Shown here: piece after piece, positions 44,143 to 53,937 of the stretch
How the letters are laid out: every line of letters starts with the position of its first letter
How positions within the stretch are numbered: the first letter of the stretch is position 1
NCBI RefSeq assembly: GCF_026240095.1
Contig: NZ_JAPIVG010000004.1
Location: 434,001 to 498,000 of the forward strand
DNA length: 64,000 nucleotides
Reading direction: 5' to 3'
Source of the DNA: Pedobacter sandarakinus
GTDB lineage: Bacteria > Bacteroidota > Bacteroidia > Sphingobacteriales > Sphingobacteriaceae
The notes under the pieces: model-generated
Told to the model about the DNA's origin: nothing
The model's input: the letters and a program-made list of their open reading frames with translations, nothing else
Databases searched by the model: none
Made by a program: the position numbers and the translations under genes

Positions 44143-47061
44143 CTACGGATTGAAAGAGAAAGCCAGATAATAGATTGCTCCTGCAGCAGGATTGCCATAT
44201 GATGTGATATAGTATTTGTTCATCACATTTGATCCCCCCAATTTTAGAACAGATTTTACTGATGGAATTTTTAAACTAACCTGTGCATCAAGTGAACTGT
44301 ATGCAGGCACTTCGCCAGAGCTGAAAGATGAATTCCAGAAGAATCTATCTTGCCAACGATAAGAAACGTTGAAACCAAAATTCTTAATAATTTCCCTGTT
44401 GCCCAATCCAAGATTGAAACGCACCTTTGGTGTATTAAAATCGTTGATGTAATTTGCAGGTAGATCGCCTATTTGGTTATAGGATACGTTTCCACTCACT
44501 GTCCACTTGTTTATTAAATAATCCAGACCTAGTGCAGCACCGTAAGAAGTTACTTCTCCGGTTGCATTAACGGGAACACCGAATTTAACAAAAGTTGGAC
44601 TGGCCTGTGTACCCACATTTTGATACACATCTACAGCGGTAATGAAATCCTTATAAATGTTGTAATAACCGTAGGCATCTATCAATAATTTCGGTGTGAT
44701 TAGTCCTCTATAACCCAATTCGTAAGACTGAACACTTTCCGGGCGCACACCTTTGGCATCGAATGTATACTGCTGCAACAATGCAGGGTTAGTAGTACCC
44801 GCAGCTACTGATGCCAAAAAGGCTCTATAACTCACATCAGTAAATGCTTTGTTTGCATCAAGTTTGTATTTACCGAACATAATTTCCGGTAATCCACCTA
44901 TAAGTCTTTGTGAACCACCACCTACAGATAAATCGATGTATTGATTTTGGGTAGTAGGATTGCGATAACCTGTTTGGTAAGAAGCTCTGATATTGTTATT
45001 CTTCGCTACGGTAAAAACTCCGGTAATTCTAGGCGTAAAACGTCCTTCAAAGTTTTGACTCTTGTCATATCGTCCTGCAAACGTAAGCTTTAACTTATCG
45101 TTAAACAATTTCTTACCTACCTGTGCAAAGGCACCGTATTCGTCGATATCTATAGATTCCGTTAAATCGTTGAAAATTGTACCTCCAGAATTTAAGTCGT
45201 ACAAGCGGTACGAAGCACCAACCTGGAACTCAATCACATTGTTGAAAGCATTTGTAAAATTATACATCCCTTCATAGTGATAAAGATTGGACTTGTCGTC
45301 GAACTTAGCACCATAAATACCCTTTGATGCATCTGAAGTGCTAAGGGTAGTATTCATGATGGTATTTTTAGCAGTTTCGAATTGCGGCGTACCAGGCTCG
45401 AAACGTCCTTGGTTGGCGGCATTACGAGCAATTGCATGGGCTGCTGCATCGCCCTGACCCGCTGCTCTGGCACCAACGTAATTCCCGATGTATTGTGGAA
45501 ACCATGTGGTAGATGCTTTAGAAACCTCGTTGATGTAACTACCAAGAATAGATGAAATATAAGAATCGCCTGAACGCTCTTGCGTAGTGTAGGCTTTCAA
45601 ATAAAAATCTTGGCCTTTTAACTCAAGCTTATACTGGCCAATATTGAAGTTGCGTAGCGAATAGCGGTCGGAACCGGTATAAACCGATGTACCTGTACCC
45701 CAGTTTGCTTGTGCAACTGCCTGAACGGTGCTTGAAAAGTTATAATACAAAGCTCCAGATGCCTTTAGCGACTTCGTATCATAATCAACCAGGTTTTCTT
45801 CGTTATAACCTGTTCTAGAGATGTTTTGATCGGGAATAAGGTTAGCTTTTAAGCCAACATAAAAAGGAAAGTAATTTTGTACTGCCGGACGTAGCGCTGC
45901 AGGCAAACCAGCTAAGAAACCAGCTTGTTGTGCTGCGTTCGGAATTGCCGGACCAAAAGCGTTATCTATTAATGATTTGATGTTAGGAATTAAACCACCA
46001 GAACCTGCATTAATTCCAGCAATGGTTGCATTTTGCACATTTAGTGCTACGTTTCTCATGTTCTGACTCACCTCGTCGCCATACACATTAACGCCGTCAT
46101 AGTTGGTGTCGCTATTTCGATCGCCTGCTTTCACCATTCTTGATACGCGATCGAAGTTGGAATAGTTATTCCCGAACCAGTCTTTGGCTTGCAGAAAAGA
46201 GAATGCAGCCTTTGCCCCAAATTTATTGTTCCAGGATTTTGCAACACGCACATCTAACTGATTGAATGGCTGAACACCTGAATTATCATCATTTACATGA
46301 TTAACTCCAGTTTTATACTGAAAGCTTGCACCTTGGTATTTAAAAGGATCTTTCGATGTCATTAGCAACGTACCGTTGATACCACCCGCACCGTATAAAG
46401 CTGAAGAAGCTCCCGGTAGAAGTTCAACATTATCTACATCCAATTCAGTAATTCCTACGATATTACCTACAGAAAAATTTAAACCAGGTGCCTGGTTGTC
46501 CATTCCATCGATATATTGATTAAAACGGGTATTTCCATTTGAATTAAATCCCCTGGTATTAATTGATTTAAAAGTTAAACTTTGCATGCTGCTTTCTACA
46601 CCTTTCATATTGTTAAGGGCATCGTAAAAAGAAGGCGCTGCAATTTCGCGGATAGATGCGGCACTCATGCGCTCGATAGACACCGGCGATTCGAGAATAC
46701 GCTCTGGCGTACGCGAAGCTGAAACAACAACGTCACCACCTAAAACTACTGCAGTTTCCATTTCTATATTGATCCCTGAAGTACTATTTGTGATCTGTTG
46801 TTCCACTGAGCCATAACCAACATACGATGCCACCAATGTAAAGGGCAATTTTGCCGAAGTTGAGAAGCTGAAGGAACCATTTGCGGCCGATGCCGTACCA
46901 CCAGATTGGCCCTTGATAGTTAAGCTAACGCCAGCAAGTCCTTCTTTAGATTGCCGGTCCTTCACGGTTCCACTAACCGTAACGTTTTGTGCATGTGACG
47001 CGAAAGTGAATCCGCACACAAAAAACAATACACAAAGGATCTGTGTAAAAATTCTGCTCAT
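44143..47061 (-). CDS. TonB-dependent outer-membrane receptor with CarboxypepD_reg-like domain
   Basis: A 972-residue outer-membrane receptor. A signal peptide ends SHAQ at about residue 25. Residues 27-110 are a carboxypeptidase-D-regulatory-like domain (VTVSGTVKDRQSKEGLAGVSLTI). The plug follows (VVVSASRTPERILESPVSIE, VELLPGASSALYGAGGINGTLLM), then a 22-strand barrel ending YYLAFSFNP. It imports a large substrate by TonB energy. There is no SusD partner on either side, so it is not a canonical glycan-import pair; the substrate is not evident. The neighbouring penicillin acylase gene is divergent. Confidence 0.93.
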   Translation of the reverse strand: MSRIFTQILCVLFFVCGFTFASHAQNVTVSGTVKDRQSKEGLAGVSLTIKGQSGGTASAANGSFSFSTSAKLPFTLVASYVGYGSVEQQITNSTSGINIEMETAVVLGGDVVVSASRTPERILESPVSIERMSAASIREIAAPSFYDALNNMKGVESSMQSLTFKSINTRGFNSNGNTRFNQYIDGMDNQAPGLNFSVGNIVGITELDVDNVELLPGASSALYGAGGINGTLLMTSKDPFKYQGASFQYKTGVNHVNDDNSGVQPFNQLDVRVAKSWNNKFGAKAAFSFLQAKDWFGNNYSNFDRVSRMVKAGDRNSDTNYDGVNVYGDEVSQNMRNVALNVQNATIAGINAGSGGLIPNIKSLIDNAFGPAIPNAAQQAGFLAGLPAALRPAVQNYFPFYVGLKANLIPDQNISRTGYNEENLVDYDTKSLKASGALYYNFSSTVQAVAQANWGTGTSVYTGSDRYSLRNFNIGQYKLELKGQDFYLKAYTTQERSGDSYISSILGSYINEVSKASTTWFPQYIGNYVGARAAGQGDAAAHAIARNAANQGRFEPGTPQFETAKNTIMNTTLSTSDASKGIYGAKFDDKSNLYHYEGMYNFTNAFNNVIEFQVGASYRLYDLNSGGTIFNDLTESIDIDEYGAFAQVGKKLFNDKLKLTFAGRYDKSQNFEGRFTPRITGVFTVAKNNNIRASYQTGYRNPTTQNQYIDLSVGGGSQRLIGGLPEIMFGKYKLDANKAFTDVSYRAFLASVAAGTTNPALLQQYTFDAKGVRPESVQSYELGYRGLITPKLLIDAYGYYNIYKDFITAVDVYQNVGTQASPTFVKFGVPVNATGEVTSYGAALGLDYLINKWTVSGNVSYNQIGDLPANYINDFNTPKVRFNLGLGNREIIKNFGFNVSYRWQDRFFWNSSFSSGEVPAYSSLDAQVSLKIPSVKSVLKLGGSNVMNKYYITSYGNPAAGAIYYLAFSFNP

Positions 47062-47130
47062 AAATTGAATGTATTTGGTTGTTTGTATTATTAGTTACAT
47101 AAACTTAAATGCTTTTTTTGAATTAAACAA

Positions 47131-47146
47131 ATTATGTTAGCATAAT
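47131..47146. promoter_or_regulatory. Inverted repeat in the TonB receptor/acylase divergent region
   Basis: ATTATG (47131-47136) and CATAAT (47141-47146) with 4 bases between. It is a possible operator for the receptor gene (start 47061) or the acylase gene (start 47257); the evidence is weak. Confidence 0.3.
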
Positions 47147-47256
47147 AATTTTTAGCGATATATAATTTTGAATGCTATGGAGTTTATCGTATTTTGCAAT
47201 GATTAAGAATCAACAATGTACGTGTTAGGTACCTTGTGATTTCCCAACTAACCATT

Positions 47257-49686
47257 ATGAATAAATTAAAAGCGCTATTCTGTCTCATCATTCCTGTAGC
47301 CTTAGCTTTCATTTTTAATACAAAATTTGGTGATACGCCGCCAGTGTTAAAATTCTTGAATCCGTTTAGGGGCTTCTGGCAAAACGCCGAGAATAATCAT
47401 TTTATGTTCAACCATAAAACGAAAATTAAAGGCGCACAGGCCGAGATCGAAATTGTGTTCGATGACAGAATGATCCCACACGTGTTTGCGCAGAACGACC
47501 ATGATTTATACCTCGCACAGGGATATGTTACGGCAATGCATCGCCTATGGCAGATGGATTTTCAAACCCGCTTTGCTGCTGGCAGAATAAGTGAGGTGGT
47601 AGGTGAAAAAGCAATTGAAGTAGATCGCTACCAAAGAAGAATGGGGATGGTATACGGGGCAGAAAATTCTTTGAAAGGCATGATGCAAGATCCAAAATCG
47701 AAGGAGATGATTTTGGCTTATACCGAGGGCATAAATGCTTATATCAAAACACTTTCAAGAGCGAATTATCCCCTAGAATATAAAATTCTCGATTTCAAAC
47801 CAGAAGAGTGGACACCAATTAAATGTGCGCTATTGCTTAAACAAATGTCGGCTGTTCTGGCCATGGGATCAGACGAATTTTACATGACGAATATCCTTAA
47901 AACATTCGGGCCAGAGGTTACAAAAAACCTTTTTCCAGATTACCCTTTCAAAGAGGATCCGATCATTCCGGTAGGAACAAGCTGGGACTTTAAGCCTTTA
48001 CCTATCCCTAAAACTCCCGAGAGTTTTACCAGGGCGCTTACAGGTAATGTTAAAACTAAAGAAAAAGTAGAAGGAATTGGCAGCAATAATTGGGCATTAT
48101 CGGGAAGCAAAACAAAATCTGGCTACCCCATTTTAGCCAACGACCCGCATTTGGAACTTACCTTACCTTCTATTTGGTATCAAATTCAACTGCATGCGCC
48201 AGGCATCAATTCATATGGCGTTTCATTGCCGGGCGCCCCCGGTATAGTAATAGGTTTTAATCAGAAGATTGCCTGGGGAGTTACCAATGTAGCGGCCGAC
48301 GTATTGGATTTTTATCAGATTAAGTTTAAAGATGATAGCCATAACCAATATTGGTACAACAATAAATGGAACAATACGGTTAAACGGGTAGAAACAATTA
48401 AAATTCGCGGAAGCAAAGAAGAATTAGATACCGTTTTTTATACACACCATGGTCCGGTAGTGTATTTTCAGAAACCAAAATATAGTAAGGCAGACAATGT
48501 GCCTGTAGGCGATGCACTGAGGTGGATTGCACATGATCGATCGAACGAATTAATGACCTTTTATCTTCTCAACCGGGGAAAAAATTATGAGGATTATAGA
48601 AAAGCCCTCACCTTCTATACTGCGCCAGCACAAAACTTTGTTTTTGCAAGTGTAGATAATGATATCGCCATCACCCCTAATGGCAAATTCCCCTTAAAAT
48701 GGAAAGATCAGGGAAAATTTATTCTAGACGGATCGGAACCTGTTAACGACTGGCAAGGCTGGATTCCTGCAGACCAAAATCCAACAGTAAAAAACCCTGA
48801 AAGAGGCTTTGTAAGTTCGGCGAACCAGTCTTCTACTGATCCTTCTTATCCATATTATATCAATTGGGAATTTGCCCCTTACGAAAGAGGAAAAAGAATT
48901 AATGACCGTTTGGGAGCGATGACAATGGCAACATTAGACAGCATTAGGCTAATGCAAACCGATAATTATAGCATTATGGCACAAAACTTATTGCCTGCGG
49001 TTTTACCGATGCTAAATTCCGAGCAACTGAACGCTACGCAGAAAGAAGCCTTAAGCTACCTAAGCAAATGGAATAAACGATATGATGCCAACGAAATTGC
49101 GGCAAGCGTCTTTGAGATCTGGACAAAACGCCTGGCTTACAATATCTGGAATGATGAATTTGTTATCAAAGGCGTTCCGATGCGTTACCCTTCCAGAGAC
49201 CGAACCATTCAAATGATTTTAACAGAACCCAAGGCGCAATGGTACGACAATGTTAATACACCAAAAAAAGAAACTTTAGCAGATTTAGTTAACGAATCGT
49301 TTAAGTACAGTTGCGACAGTCTGGAACGCAGGTTTGGTCCTATTAATAAAGATTGGAGATGGAGCAATGTAAAACAAAGCAATGTACCACATTTGGCAAA
49401 AATACCAGGGTTTGGATCGAAGGTACTACAAATAGGTGGCGCTAAAAGCACAATAAATGCCTTAAGTGAAACGAATGGACCTTCCTGGCGAATGGTTGTA
49501 GAACTTGGTAAAACCCCTAAAGGCCATGGTGTTTATCCCGGGGGACAATCGGGCAATCCTGGCAGTAGGTTTTACGACAATATGCTGGACACATGGGCGA
49601 ATGGTCAGCTCTACGACCTGTTTTTCATGCAGAATCCCGATGATCAATCTGGAAAAATTATCACTCGTTTAAAAATTTCAAAATAG
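47257..49686 (+). CDS. Penicillin acylase family (S45) Ntn-hydrolase
   Basis: An 809-residue precursor. Residues 1-18 are a hydrophobic leader (periplasmic). The alpha chain (about 60-270) holds FDDRMIPHVFAQNDHDLYLAQGYV. Self-cleavage would expose Ser276 in GIGSNNWALSG as nucleophile of the beta chain, which has PILANDPHLELTLPSIWY and GVSLPGAPGIVIGFNQKIAWG. The family deacylates beta-lactams, acyl-homoserine lactones and other N-acyl compounds; the natural substrate cannot be told. The ATG at 47257 is chosen over a GTG at 47236. It is followed 5 bases later by a small membrane protein gene. Confidence 0.93.
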   Translation: MNKLKALFCLIIPVALAFIFNTKFGDTPPVLKFLNPFRGFWQNAENNHFMFNHKTKIKGAQAEIEIVFDDRMIPHVFAQNDHDLYLAQGYVTAMHRLWQMDFQTRFAAGRISEVVGEKAIEVDRYQRRMGMVYGAENSLKGMMQDPKSKEMILAYTEGINAYIKTLSRANYPLEYKILDFKPEEWTPIKCALLLKQMSAVLAMGSDEFYMTNILKTFGPEVTKNLFPDYPFKEDPIIPVGTSWDFKPLPIPKTPESFTRALTGNVKTKEKVEGIGSNNWALSGSKTKSGYPILANDPHLELTLPSIWYQIQLHAPGINSYGVSLPGAPGIVIGFNQKIAWGVTNVAADVLDFYQIKFKDDSHNQYWYNNKWNNTVKRVETIKIRGSKEELDTVFYTHHGPVVYFQKPKYSKADNVPVGDALRWIAHDRSNELMTFYLLNRGKNYEDYRKALTFYTAPAQNFVFASVDNDIAITPNGKFPLKWKDQGKFILDGSEPVNDWQGWIPADQNPTVKNPERGFVSSANQSSTDPSYPYYINWEFAPYERGKRINDRLGAMTMATLDSIRLMQTDNYSIMAQNLLPAVLPMLNSEQLNATQKEALSYLSKWNKRYDANEIAASVFEIWTKRLAYNIWNDEFVIKGVPMRYPSRDRTIQMILTEPKAQWYDNVNTPKKETLADLVNESFKYSCDSLERRFGPINKDWRWSNVKQSNVPHLAKIPGFGSKVLQIGGAKSTINALSETNGPSWRMVVELGKTPKGHGVYPGGQSGNPGSRFYDNMLDTWANGQLYDLFFMQNPDDQSGKIITRLKISK

Positions 49687-49691
49687 CTAAA

Positions 49692-50045
49692 ATGGTATTT
49701 ATCGTTATCCTAATTATCTGTTTCTTACTACAAATGGTTGCACCTTGGTGGGTAATTATTGTGATCTCATTTGCTACTTGCGGCATTATTGGCAAAACCG
49801 GAAAAATAGCTTTCTGGCAGTCGTTCTTCGCCATATTATTATTATGGATTGGCTATGCGCTTTTTAAAAGTTTGCCAAACGATAACCTCTTAGCCGGCAG
49901 GGTGGCCGTGATGTTCAAGGTGAATTTATGGTGGGCACTATTGCTAATCACCGGCATTTTAAGCGGACTTGTGGCCGGTATTTCCGGCTATTGTGGCTAT
50001 CAATTTAGAATGGCCATGTTGGCGAAAAAAACTGAAGCGAAATAG
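49692..50045 (+). CDS. Small integral membrane protein, unknown function
   Basis: A 117-residue protein with three to four membrane helices (about 1-30, 36-57 and 72-102) and a short basic C-terminal tail (LAKKTEAK). GKTGKIAFWQSFFAILLLW and GRVAVMFKV are the cytoplasmic or loop segments between helices. I do not recognise the family. It begins 5 bases after the acylase stop and lies upstream of the LuxE-like gene, so the three may form one operon. Confidence 0.65.
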   Translation: MVFIVILIICFLLQMVAPWWVIIVISFATCGIIGKTGKIAFWQSFFAILLLWIGYALFKSLPNDNLLAGRVAVMFKVNLWWALLLITGILSGLVAGISGYCGYQFRMAMLAKKTEAK

Positions 50046-50069
50046 CATTAAGCTTTGTATTTTTGCAAA

Positions 50070-51053
50070 GTGAATATATTACCTCAAGACCTATTTACCA
50101 CGAACAGTTCGGAAGAATTTAAAGCCAAAGCAATTTCCGTATTTCGCCATCAAGCCAGGCATTGTACCGTATACCGAGAATATATTTCTCATTTAAGAAT
50201 CAATGTTGATGCCGTTACCGAGTTAGAACATATCCCCTTCCTGCCTATCAGTTTCTTCAAAACGCACCGAGTGCTTAGCAATAATGAAATGGTAGAGGTA
50301 ACTTTTAGTAGCTCTGGCACTACCGGAATTGTTCAAAGCCACCATTATGTTACCAATGTATCACTTTACGAAAAAAGTTATCTGCAGGCTTTCGAGGATT
50401 TCTATGGAAAAGTATCTGCTTACAATTTTTTGGCGCTGCTTCCCTCCTACCAGCAACGTTCCGGCTCTTCACTTATTTACATGGTTAACGATCTCATTGA
50501 AAAAAGCCAGCAACCAAAAAGTGGGTATTTTCTAGAGAATCATGATGAACTTTTTGAAAGCCTGATTCACCTAAGGGACACCAAACAACCAACTGTTTTG
50601 ATTGGCGTTACCTATGCTTTATTGGACTTCGTTGAAACTTTTGATCTCGATTTTCCGCAACTAGTGGTAATGGAAACTGGTGGCATGAAAGGCCGTAGGA
50701 AAGAAATGGTGCGTGAAGAACTTCATGAGCAACTAACAAAAGGTTTTGGCGTACCCACCATCCACAGCGAATATGGCATGACTGAATTACTTTCTCAAGC
50801 TTATTCACTTGGACATGGCGTTTTTAAATGCCCTAACTGGATGAAAGTTTTAATACGAGACACGAATGATCCGCTTACCCTTATTCCCGAAGGCAGAACA
50901 GGCGGTATTAATGTAATCGACCTGGCGAATATTAATTCTTGTGCCTTCATTGCCACACAAGATCTTGGACGAATTGCAGCAGATGGAAGTTTCGAGGTTC
51001 TAGGCCGATTTGATCATGCAGATATCAGGGGTTGTAACCTGCTGGTACAATAA
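50070..51053 (+). CDS. LuxE/PaaK-like acyl-activating protein
   Basis: A 327-residue protein of the LuxE acyl-protein synthetase branch of the adenylate-forming superfamily. Marks are the phosphate loop FSSSGTTGIVQSHH, ETGGMKGRRKEM, HSEYGMTELLSQAYS (adenine site) and the closing DLGRIAADGSFEVLGRFDHA. It should activate an acyl group as acyl-AMP. The start is taken as GTG at 50070, because the box TATTTTTG at 50058-50065 lies four bases before it; the earlier in-frame TTG (50055) overlaps the box. Pedobacter-like genomes carry it as a single-domain 'acyl transferase'. Its partner is unknown. Confidence 0.82.
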   Translation: MNILPQDLFTTNSSEEFKAKAISVFRHQARHCTVYREYISHLRINVDAVTELEHIPFLPISFFKTHRVLSNNEMVEVTFSSSGTTGIVQSHHYVTNVSLYEKSYLQAFEDFYGKVSAYNFLALLPSYQQRSGSSLIYMVNDLIEKSQQPKSGYFLENHDELFESLIHLRDTKQPTVLIGVTYALLDFVETFDLDFPQLVVMETGGMKGRRKEMVREELHEQLTKGFGVPTIHSEYGMTELLSQAYSLGHGVFKCPNWMKVLIRDTNDPLTLIPEGRTGGINVIDLANINSCAFIATQDLGRIAADGSFEVLGRFDHADIRGCNLLVQ

Positions 51054-51144
51054 AAAATATGTGTTTGCTTAGGCAACCTTTCAAAGCATCTAAGCTAGAT
51101 TTTGGTTAACATCCACGTTTAAGCAACGAAGTTGATATTAAGCA

Positions 51145-51173
51145 AAAATGCCCGATTTCTCATCGGGCATTTT
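51145..51173. terminator. Bidirectional terminator between LuxE-like gene and tyrS
   Basis: AAAATGCCCGAT pairs with ATCGGGCATTTT around 5 bases; T-runs on both strands. The genes converge here. Confidence 0.88.
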
Positions 51174-51181
51174 GTATCTAT

Positions 51182-52468
51182 CTATTCTGCAATAAGCAGG
51201 AAGTAATTCTTTTTCCCTTTTTGAACGACAATAAACTTATCGTTGATTAGCTTTTCATTATTGATAACCTGATTGGCATCGGCTATTTTGTCTTTGTTTA
51301 GGGCTACTCCGCCACCTTGAACAAGTTTCTTAAAATCTCCTTTTGATGGAAAAACTGCTGCCTTTTCTACCAGGAGTGTAGCAAGATCAATCCCGTGTGC
51401 CAATTCAGATTTTAAAATGTTAAACTGGGGAATCCCTTCGAACATTTCCAATACTTGGGTAGATGAAAGTGTTCTTAAGAATTCAAGCGAACCATTTCCA
51501 AATAAGAATTCAGACGTTTTAATGGCTGTTTCTAAAGCCTCTACAGAATGTGTTTTAATGGTGATATCTTCTGCAAGTGCTTTTTGCAGGATTCGCAAGT
51601 GAGGTGCCGCATCATGTTCAGCTTCCAGGCTTTCAATTTGTTCCTTGTTTTTTAGTGTGAAGATTCTTATCCACTTTTTAACATCATCATCTGATGCGTT
51701 TAGCCAAAACTGGTAAAACTTGTATGGCGAAGTTTTCTCTGGATCTAACCAAACTGCACCGCTTTCCGTTTTGCCAAATTTAGTACCGTCTGCTTTTTTA
51801 ATTAGTTGCGTGGTAATGGCATAAGCAGTTCCGGCATCCTTTCTTCTAATAAGTTCAGTACCCGTAACAATATTCCCCCACTGGTCTGAACCACCCATTT
51901 GCACTAAGCAATTTTCATTTTTCCATAAATGGTAAAAATCATAGCCCTGAATCAATTGGTAGCAAAATTCGGTGAAAGATAAACCTGAATCGCCTTCCAA
52001 TCGACGTTTAACGCTATCTTTCGCCATCATATAGTTCACGGTAATATGTTTTCCTACATCTCTGATAAATGTAAACAGGTTCATATCTCTAAACCAATCT
52101 GCATTGTTCACCATTACAGCCCCGTTACCGCCCTCTTCAAACTTTAGAAATTTAGCCAATTGCTTTTTCATTCCTTTTAAATTATGCTCAATCATTTCGG
52201 GGGTTTGCAAATTGCGCTCATCAGATTTTCCGGAAGGATCTCCAACCATACCTGTAGCACCACCTACTAAAGCAAATGGTTTATGCCCGGCATTTTGGAA
52301 GTGAATCAATGTCATGATTTGTGTCAAATGCCCAACATGCAACGAATCTGCCGTGGGGTCAAATCCGATATAACCAGCGGTCATGCCTTCGTTTAACTTT
52401 TCCTCGGTATTCGGCATAATATCATGCAGCATGCCACGCCACCTTAACTCTTCAACAAAATTCGTCAT
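51182..52468 (-). CDS. tyrS: Tyrosyl-tRNA synthetase
   Basis: A 428-residue class I synthetase. GYIGFDPTADSLHVGHL carries the HIGH motif as HVGH. GSDQWGNIVTG is the Tyr site and KFGKTESGAVWLD is the KMSKS-equivalent loop. An S4-type RNA-binding domain closes the protein (KLVQGGGVALNKDKI). This is the bacterial TyrS of about 420 residues. It is transcribed alone. Confidence 0.97.
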   Translation of the reverse strand: MTNFVEELRWRGMLHDIMPNTEEKLNEGMTAGYIGFDPTADSLHVGHLTQIMTLIHFQNAGHKPFALVGGATGMVGDPSGKSDERNLQTPEMIEHNLKGMKKQLAKFLKFEEGGNGAVMVNNADWFRDMNLFTFIRDVGKHITVNYMMAKDSVKRRLEGDSGLSFTEFCYQLIQGYDFYHLWKNENCLVQMGGSDQWGNIVTGTELIRRKDAGTAYAITTQLIKKADGTKFGKTESGAVWLDPEKTSPYKFYQFWLNASDDDVKKWIRIFTLKNKEQIESLEAEHDAAPHLRILQKALAEDITIKTHSVEALETAIKTSEFLFGNGSLEFLRTLSSTQVLEMFEGIPQFNILKSELAHGIDLATLLVEKAAVFPSKGDFKKLVQGGGVALNKDKIADANQVINNEKLINDKFIVVQKGKKNYFLLIAE

Positions 52469-52537
52469 TATACAAGCACTTTAATAGTTGTGCGTGCAAA
52501 GATAAAATTTTCACTTACTTTAATGCAAATTAGTTGT

Positions 52538-53821
52538 TTAGCTAAACCATGTTTTAAAATCTGCCTTTGCGGTGTTGAAATCTGCATGTCCAATGAGACA
52601 ATTCATACTGGCATCACTACGAATTGCCTGATTTGGAATGCCAGAATTGTTCAACCAATTTGCGCACATTTTTTTTATTAAGGCAACCTCCCTGTCTTCA
52701 ACAGCATCCATATCAAGCGCATTTAAAGCCACAAATTCCTCCTTGCTTATTCCTGCTGGGAGATCCCACCGTTTAGCGTGCCCATCCTTTATTAGTATTG
52801 GCCTTAAAACTGGATTCATTCTGATAAAATTCTTCGGTTTGGCTGTCATAGTTGGATTAAGAATCATATAGGCAATAAAAGCAGCAGTATCAGGTGGATC
52901 ATTTAAGATACTCGTTCCCATTTTTTGGATATCCTTAATCAACCCAGGTTCTTCATATTTGGCCCTTAGCTCAGGATATTGAACCGGTATAGGCTCATCA
53001 TGTTGCAATTGCGAAACTGTGCCCGTTCCAATAGAAAGCACCTGTACTTCATCTATCTGATATTGATCTTTATTGCAGAGCATTTCGGTAATGGCTGTCA
53101 ATACTGGATTGTTATTTCCGGTAACACCGCCGTCCCAGTAATATTTCATTTTATTGTTGACCTTAAACATGGCGGGTTCATTAAAATAATTTACCGGAGC
53201 AGTGCTGGATGCGTGTATGGCATCAACAAGACTCACGAGGCAATCTGACTGCGTAGCGGCTTGCTGTGGAAGGTTAGCCAGTTTCCGTTCTATAACCGAT
53301 GTGCTTGCCAAACTATCGCAGTCTGTTCTAAACATTTCTGCCCTGTTCCGATAGTAATCGTAACCAATAATTAAAAACTGCGTTTTGATTTTTCCGGCTA
53401 CTGCAACATGTGCAGGCACATCCATCAAATCAATGATGGCAATGCCAGGAAGAATTTCTTTTAGCGCTTTATGCTTCCTTTTGGTTGCATATTTTGCGCC
53501 AATCTTAAAAATTCGTGCCGCACTAGCCAAGATACTTTTTTCCCAAAAACCTAATTTAGAGAACACCTTACTCCTGAGCTTTTCATCTTCGAAAATTCTT
53601 TCGATTTCGGATAAACGAAGATTTTCTGCCATTGCTGCAGCCACTAAACTGCCCCCACTATTTGCTGCTACTAAATCGAAATGACTCAGTACTTCGTGCC
53701 CGGTAGGATCTGGCAAATTAAAAGTTTCAGCAAACAATTTACGCAGACATTTCACTTGCATAATGGCCCAAGATCCACCTCCATCTAGAGATAGAATCCG
53801 ATAAGTTTTTGAAGAAGGCAT
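52538..53821 (-). CDS. Patatin-like phospholipase family protein
   Basis: A 427-residue cytoplasmic protein with a patatin-type Ser-Asp hydrolase fold. The oxyanion loop is RILSLDGGGSWAIMQ. The nucleophile elbow reads AANSGGSL, with Ala where the usual G-x-S-x-G has its first Gly. The catalytic Asp is in WDGGVTGNNNP (D-G-G). CLVSLVDAIHASSTAPVNYF is typical of the CapV/patatin-like branch. The likely activity is phospholipid or acyl ester hydrolysis. There is no adjacent cyclic-nucleotide synthase, so this is not a CBASS effector by context. It is divergent from the AcpH-like gene. Confidence 0.85.
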   Translation of the reverse strand: MPSSKTYRILSLDGGGSWAIMQVKCLRKLFAETFNLPDPTGHEVLSHFDLVAANSGGSLVAAAMAENLRLSEIERIFEDEKLRSKVFSKLGFWEKSILASAARIFKIGAKYATKRKHKALKEILPGIAIIDLMDVPAHVAVAGKIKTQFLIIGYDYYRNRAEMFRTDCDSLASTSVIERKLANLPQQAATQSDCLVSLVDAIHASSTAPVNYFNEPAMFKVNNKMKYYWDGGVTGNNNPVLTAITEMLCNKDQYQIDEVQVLSIGTGTVSQLQHDEPIPVQYPELRAKYEEPGLIKDIQKMGTSILNDPPDTAAFIAYMILNPTMTAKPKNFIRMNPVLRPILIKDGHAKRWDLPAGISKEEFVALNALDMDAVEDREVALIKKMCANWLNNSGIPNQAIRSDASMNCLIGHADFNTAKADFKTWFS

Positions 53822-53937
53822 AGTTTCTGCGTTTGGTAATTAAATTTATAAATAATTAATTTACAAAGCAATACCAAATAGAAAAGCAATTTTTGTTGGA
53901 TTTATATCAGTTAGAAAAGAAAACCTTACCTTGCACG

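Noticed and set aside
44143..47061. TonB receptor as SusC of a polysaccharide utilisation locus
   Set aside because: There is no SusD-like lipoprotein on either side, and the GH31 and glgB genes nearby are cytoplasmic glycogen-type enzymes.
52538..53821. Patatin as a CBASS/CapV defence effector
   Set aside because: No CD-NTase, Cap2/Cap3 or other defence gene is adjacent; the neighbours are tyrS and an AcpH-like gene.
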